From Candidatus Nitrosopelagicus sp. (GTDB lineage: Archaea; Thermoproteota; Nitrososphaeria; Nitrososphaerales; Nitrosopumilaceae), in contig JAOMCQ010000010.1 of the NCBI GenBank assembly GCA_028345095.1, forward strand, positions 1-36,784: DNA of 36,784 bases, read 5' to 3'. The notes below the pieces were generated by a model. The model searched no databases. It was not told the origin of the DNA and saw only the letters and a list, made by a program, of their open reading frames with translations. The position numbers were made by a program, and so were the translations under genes. Positions 35,619-36,784 of this stretch are shown here, in pieces. Numbering within the stretch: position 1 is the first letter of the stretch; each line of letters opens with the position of its first letter.

Positions 35619-36103
35619 CCACCAGTAAGTTTACCAAACTTTTCATTTTTACACAATGTTTTCATGAATTCAAGATTAGACAATGCAACTACTGCAGAAT
35701 GTCTTACAGATTCTTCAGGATCATTTAGTGCTTTTTCTAAAACCTCAGGCTCACCTGTAGAACCAACAACTCCTAGTGCGACTGCGGCTTCATGTCTAAC
35801 AAACATGCTAGGATCATTTGCAGTAGCATCTTCAAGTGGTGCAATTCCACTACTATAGCACATCTGTCCTAGTGAAAATGCAGCCTCATGACGAACTAAT
35901 TCATTTGGATCATCTTTGAGAACTTTTGCAATATATTGGACTTTATCCTCACCACCAAGATCAACTATGATACATGTGGCTCTACATCTGACAACATAAT
36001 CTTCATGCTCCAATAATTTAACAAAATATTCAGTGTCTTGTTTTTCATAATGAGATTCCATCTCTGCAAAGAGATCAATTCTAGATTGTGGTACTACATC
36101 CAT
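35615..36103 (-). CDS. HEAT-repeat protein resembling half of deoxyhypusine hydroxylase
   Basis: A 162-residue protein of four to five PBS-lyase-type HEAT repeats. Two consecutive repeats carry His-Glu dyads, H72-E73 (VRHEAAFSLGQM) and H104-E105 (VRHEAAVALGVVG), 32 residues apart; the next repeat has H135-S. From memory, human deoxyhypusine hydroxylase has HE dyads at 56/57, 89/90, 207/208 and 240/241, with HELAYCLGQM and VRHEAGEALGAIGDPEVLE. The match extends past the dyads (EPEVLEKAL). A homodimer could build the diiron site. It may also be a plain scaffold HEAT protein. It converges on rad50. Confidence 0.85.
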   Translation of the reverse strand: MDVVPQSRIDLFAEMESHYEKQDTEYFVKLLEHEDYVVRCRATCIIVDLGGEDKVQYIAKVLKDDPNELVRHEAAFSLGQMCYSSGIAPLEDATANDPSMFVRHEAAVALGVVGSTGEPEVLEKALNDPEESVRHSAVVALSNLEFMKTLCKNEKFGKLTGG

Positions 36104-36225
36104 ACTTTGCGATAGTTTCAGTCCTTTTTAATTCTAAGCCAGCAATAAATCCCAAAATATAAGATTTGGTTGTGATTTAGTAAGAAGTTAGAAAAACTTT
36201 CTTGAGTTAGATATTAAGAAAATGA

Positions 36226-36784
36226 TTACTCTAATTCACATTTTATTATAACATCATTGTTTTGTTCATCAATAATTTTGCAAGTGTCAATATCATCACC
36301 GCCATCAATTACATCCAAACCAAATCCTCCAAATACAAAGTCTTCACCAGATTGACCTTTAATTATATCATTTCCATTTTCACCAGAAATATTGTCATTT
36401 CCTTCATTGCCAAAAATTATATCGTTTCCATCACCAGCCATTATACAATCATTTCCTTTGCCACCAGAAATAATATCATCACCGCCATTTGCAAATATTA
36501 GATCAGATAGTGTAGTTCCAAACAATATATCATCATCTTCAGAACCAATAATCATATTATAATTCGATGGTGAATCACCACATACCTGTATAGATATTGT
36601 CTGAATAGATGAGGAAGTATTACCGAATTTATCAGTTGCAGTCCAAGTTACAATTGTTTCTCCAAGTGGGAATACCTCGGGTGCATCGTTAGTGACCATT
36701 GGGGAATCATCTACTATATCCTCTACAGAAGCAAAACCAAGTTCAAGGTATGTTTCTGTATTTATTGCATCAACCACAATATTT
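36226..36784 (-). CDS. HYR/RTX-repeat surface protein (5' truncated)
   Basis: The frame is open from the window edge to the stop at 36226, so the N-terminus is missing. It starts in an HYR domain (FPLGETIVTWTATDKFGN), then has a CGDSPSNY linker and about seven RTX nonapeptide repeats of the GGxGxDxI/F type (NGGDDIISGG, KGNDCIMAGDGND, NEGNDNISGENGND). It ends with a cysteine pair (DTCKII, IIKCELE). RTX repeats fold into calcium-binding beta-rolls outside the cell, so this is an exported, calcium-stabilised surface or adhesion protein. The apparent start at 36777 is only a GTG inside the HYR domain. Confidence 0.88.
   Translation of the reverse strand, partial: NIVVDAINTETYLELGFASVEDIVDDSPMVTNDAPEVFPLGETIVTWTATDKFGNTSSSIQTISIQVCGDSPSNYNMIIGSEDDDILFGTTLSDLIFANGGDDIISGGKGNDCIMAGDGNDIIFGNEGNDNISGENGNDIIKGQSGEDFVFGGFGLDVIDGGDDIDTCKIIDEQNNDVIIKCELE

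Noticed and set aside
36262-36501. Plus-strand frame with repeated NIVISF-type peptides.
   Set aside because: It is the antisense of the RTX repeats; the periodicity comes from the real gene on the minus strand.

Overview
The window looks like chromosomal DNA of a marine ammonia-oxidising archaeon close to Nitrosopumilus (Thaumarchaeota/Nitrososphaerota). The evidence is AT-rich, tightly packed DNA, archaeal information-processing genes (Rpo7, Spt4, aEF-1beta, Pth2, TruD, Cdc48, NurA-HerA-Mre11-Rad50), two blue-copper proteins, secreted proteins with HYR, NHL and WVKNNAEWW-type repeats, frequent TTG/GTG starts, and TATA-like boxes about 22-33 nt before many starts, which implies leaderless mRNAs. 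No tRNA, rRNA, insertion sequence, integrase, phage gene or CRISPR array is visible. No gene-free stretch exceeds 170 nt.

Layout. 1-3245 (minus): a truncated secreted NHL-propeller/HYR protein, then a two-gene ABC exporter. 3315-5295: a tiny membrane ORF coupled to an F420-type flavin reductase fold, two proteins of unknown function and a TPR protein. 5312-8062 (minus): a chimeric 823-residue protein (front half of YyaL joined to the back half of a secreted protein) and a small helical protein. 8109-9914: zinc alcohol dehydrogenase, a 50-residue cysteine-rich protein and two small hypotheticals. 9970-12078: membrane-anchored cupredoxin, two membrane proteins and MsrA. 12120-15315 (minus): TruD, a secreted Vgb-like propeller and Pth2. 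15383-19517 (plus): geranylgeranyl-reductase-like flavoprotein, then a zinc finger/aEF-1beta/Cdc48/winged-helix cluster. 19523-22040: CtaB diverging from a four-helix membrane cupredoxin, then a JAMM protease and a DUF2024 protein. 22090-26287 (minus): H+-pyrophosphatase, a HELIH metallopeptidase-like protein, a candidate C/D box sRNA, GTP-dependent dephospho-CoA kinase and an Mrp/NBP35 Fe-S carrier. 26457-29908: Rpo7, Spt4 and the complete aspartate-to-NaMN route (NadX, NadA, NadC). 30044-35618: NurA-HerA-Mre11-Rad50. 35615-36784 (minus): a HEAT-repeat protein resembling half of deoxyhypusine hydroxylase, and the end of a HYR/RTX surface protein.

How the genes fit together. Most of the window is housekeeping: translation quality control, transcription, NAD and CoA synthesis, Fe-S assembly, double-strand-break end resection, and heme/copper respiratory accessories. 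The accessory part is the cell-surface proteins at both edges and in the middle.

The observations most worth a second look are the candidate C/D box guide RNA at 24634-24687, the in-frame YyaL/secreted-protein chimera near 6556, the half-DOHH HEAT protein with two His-Glu dyads, the short ORFs at 3315-3416 and 9171-9323, and the Asn-to-Glu change in the Mre11 metal motif.
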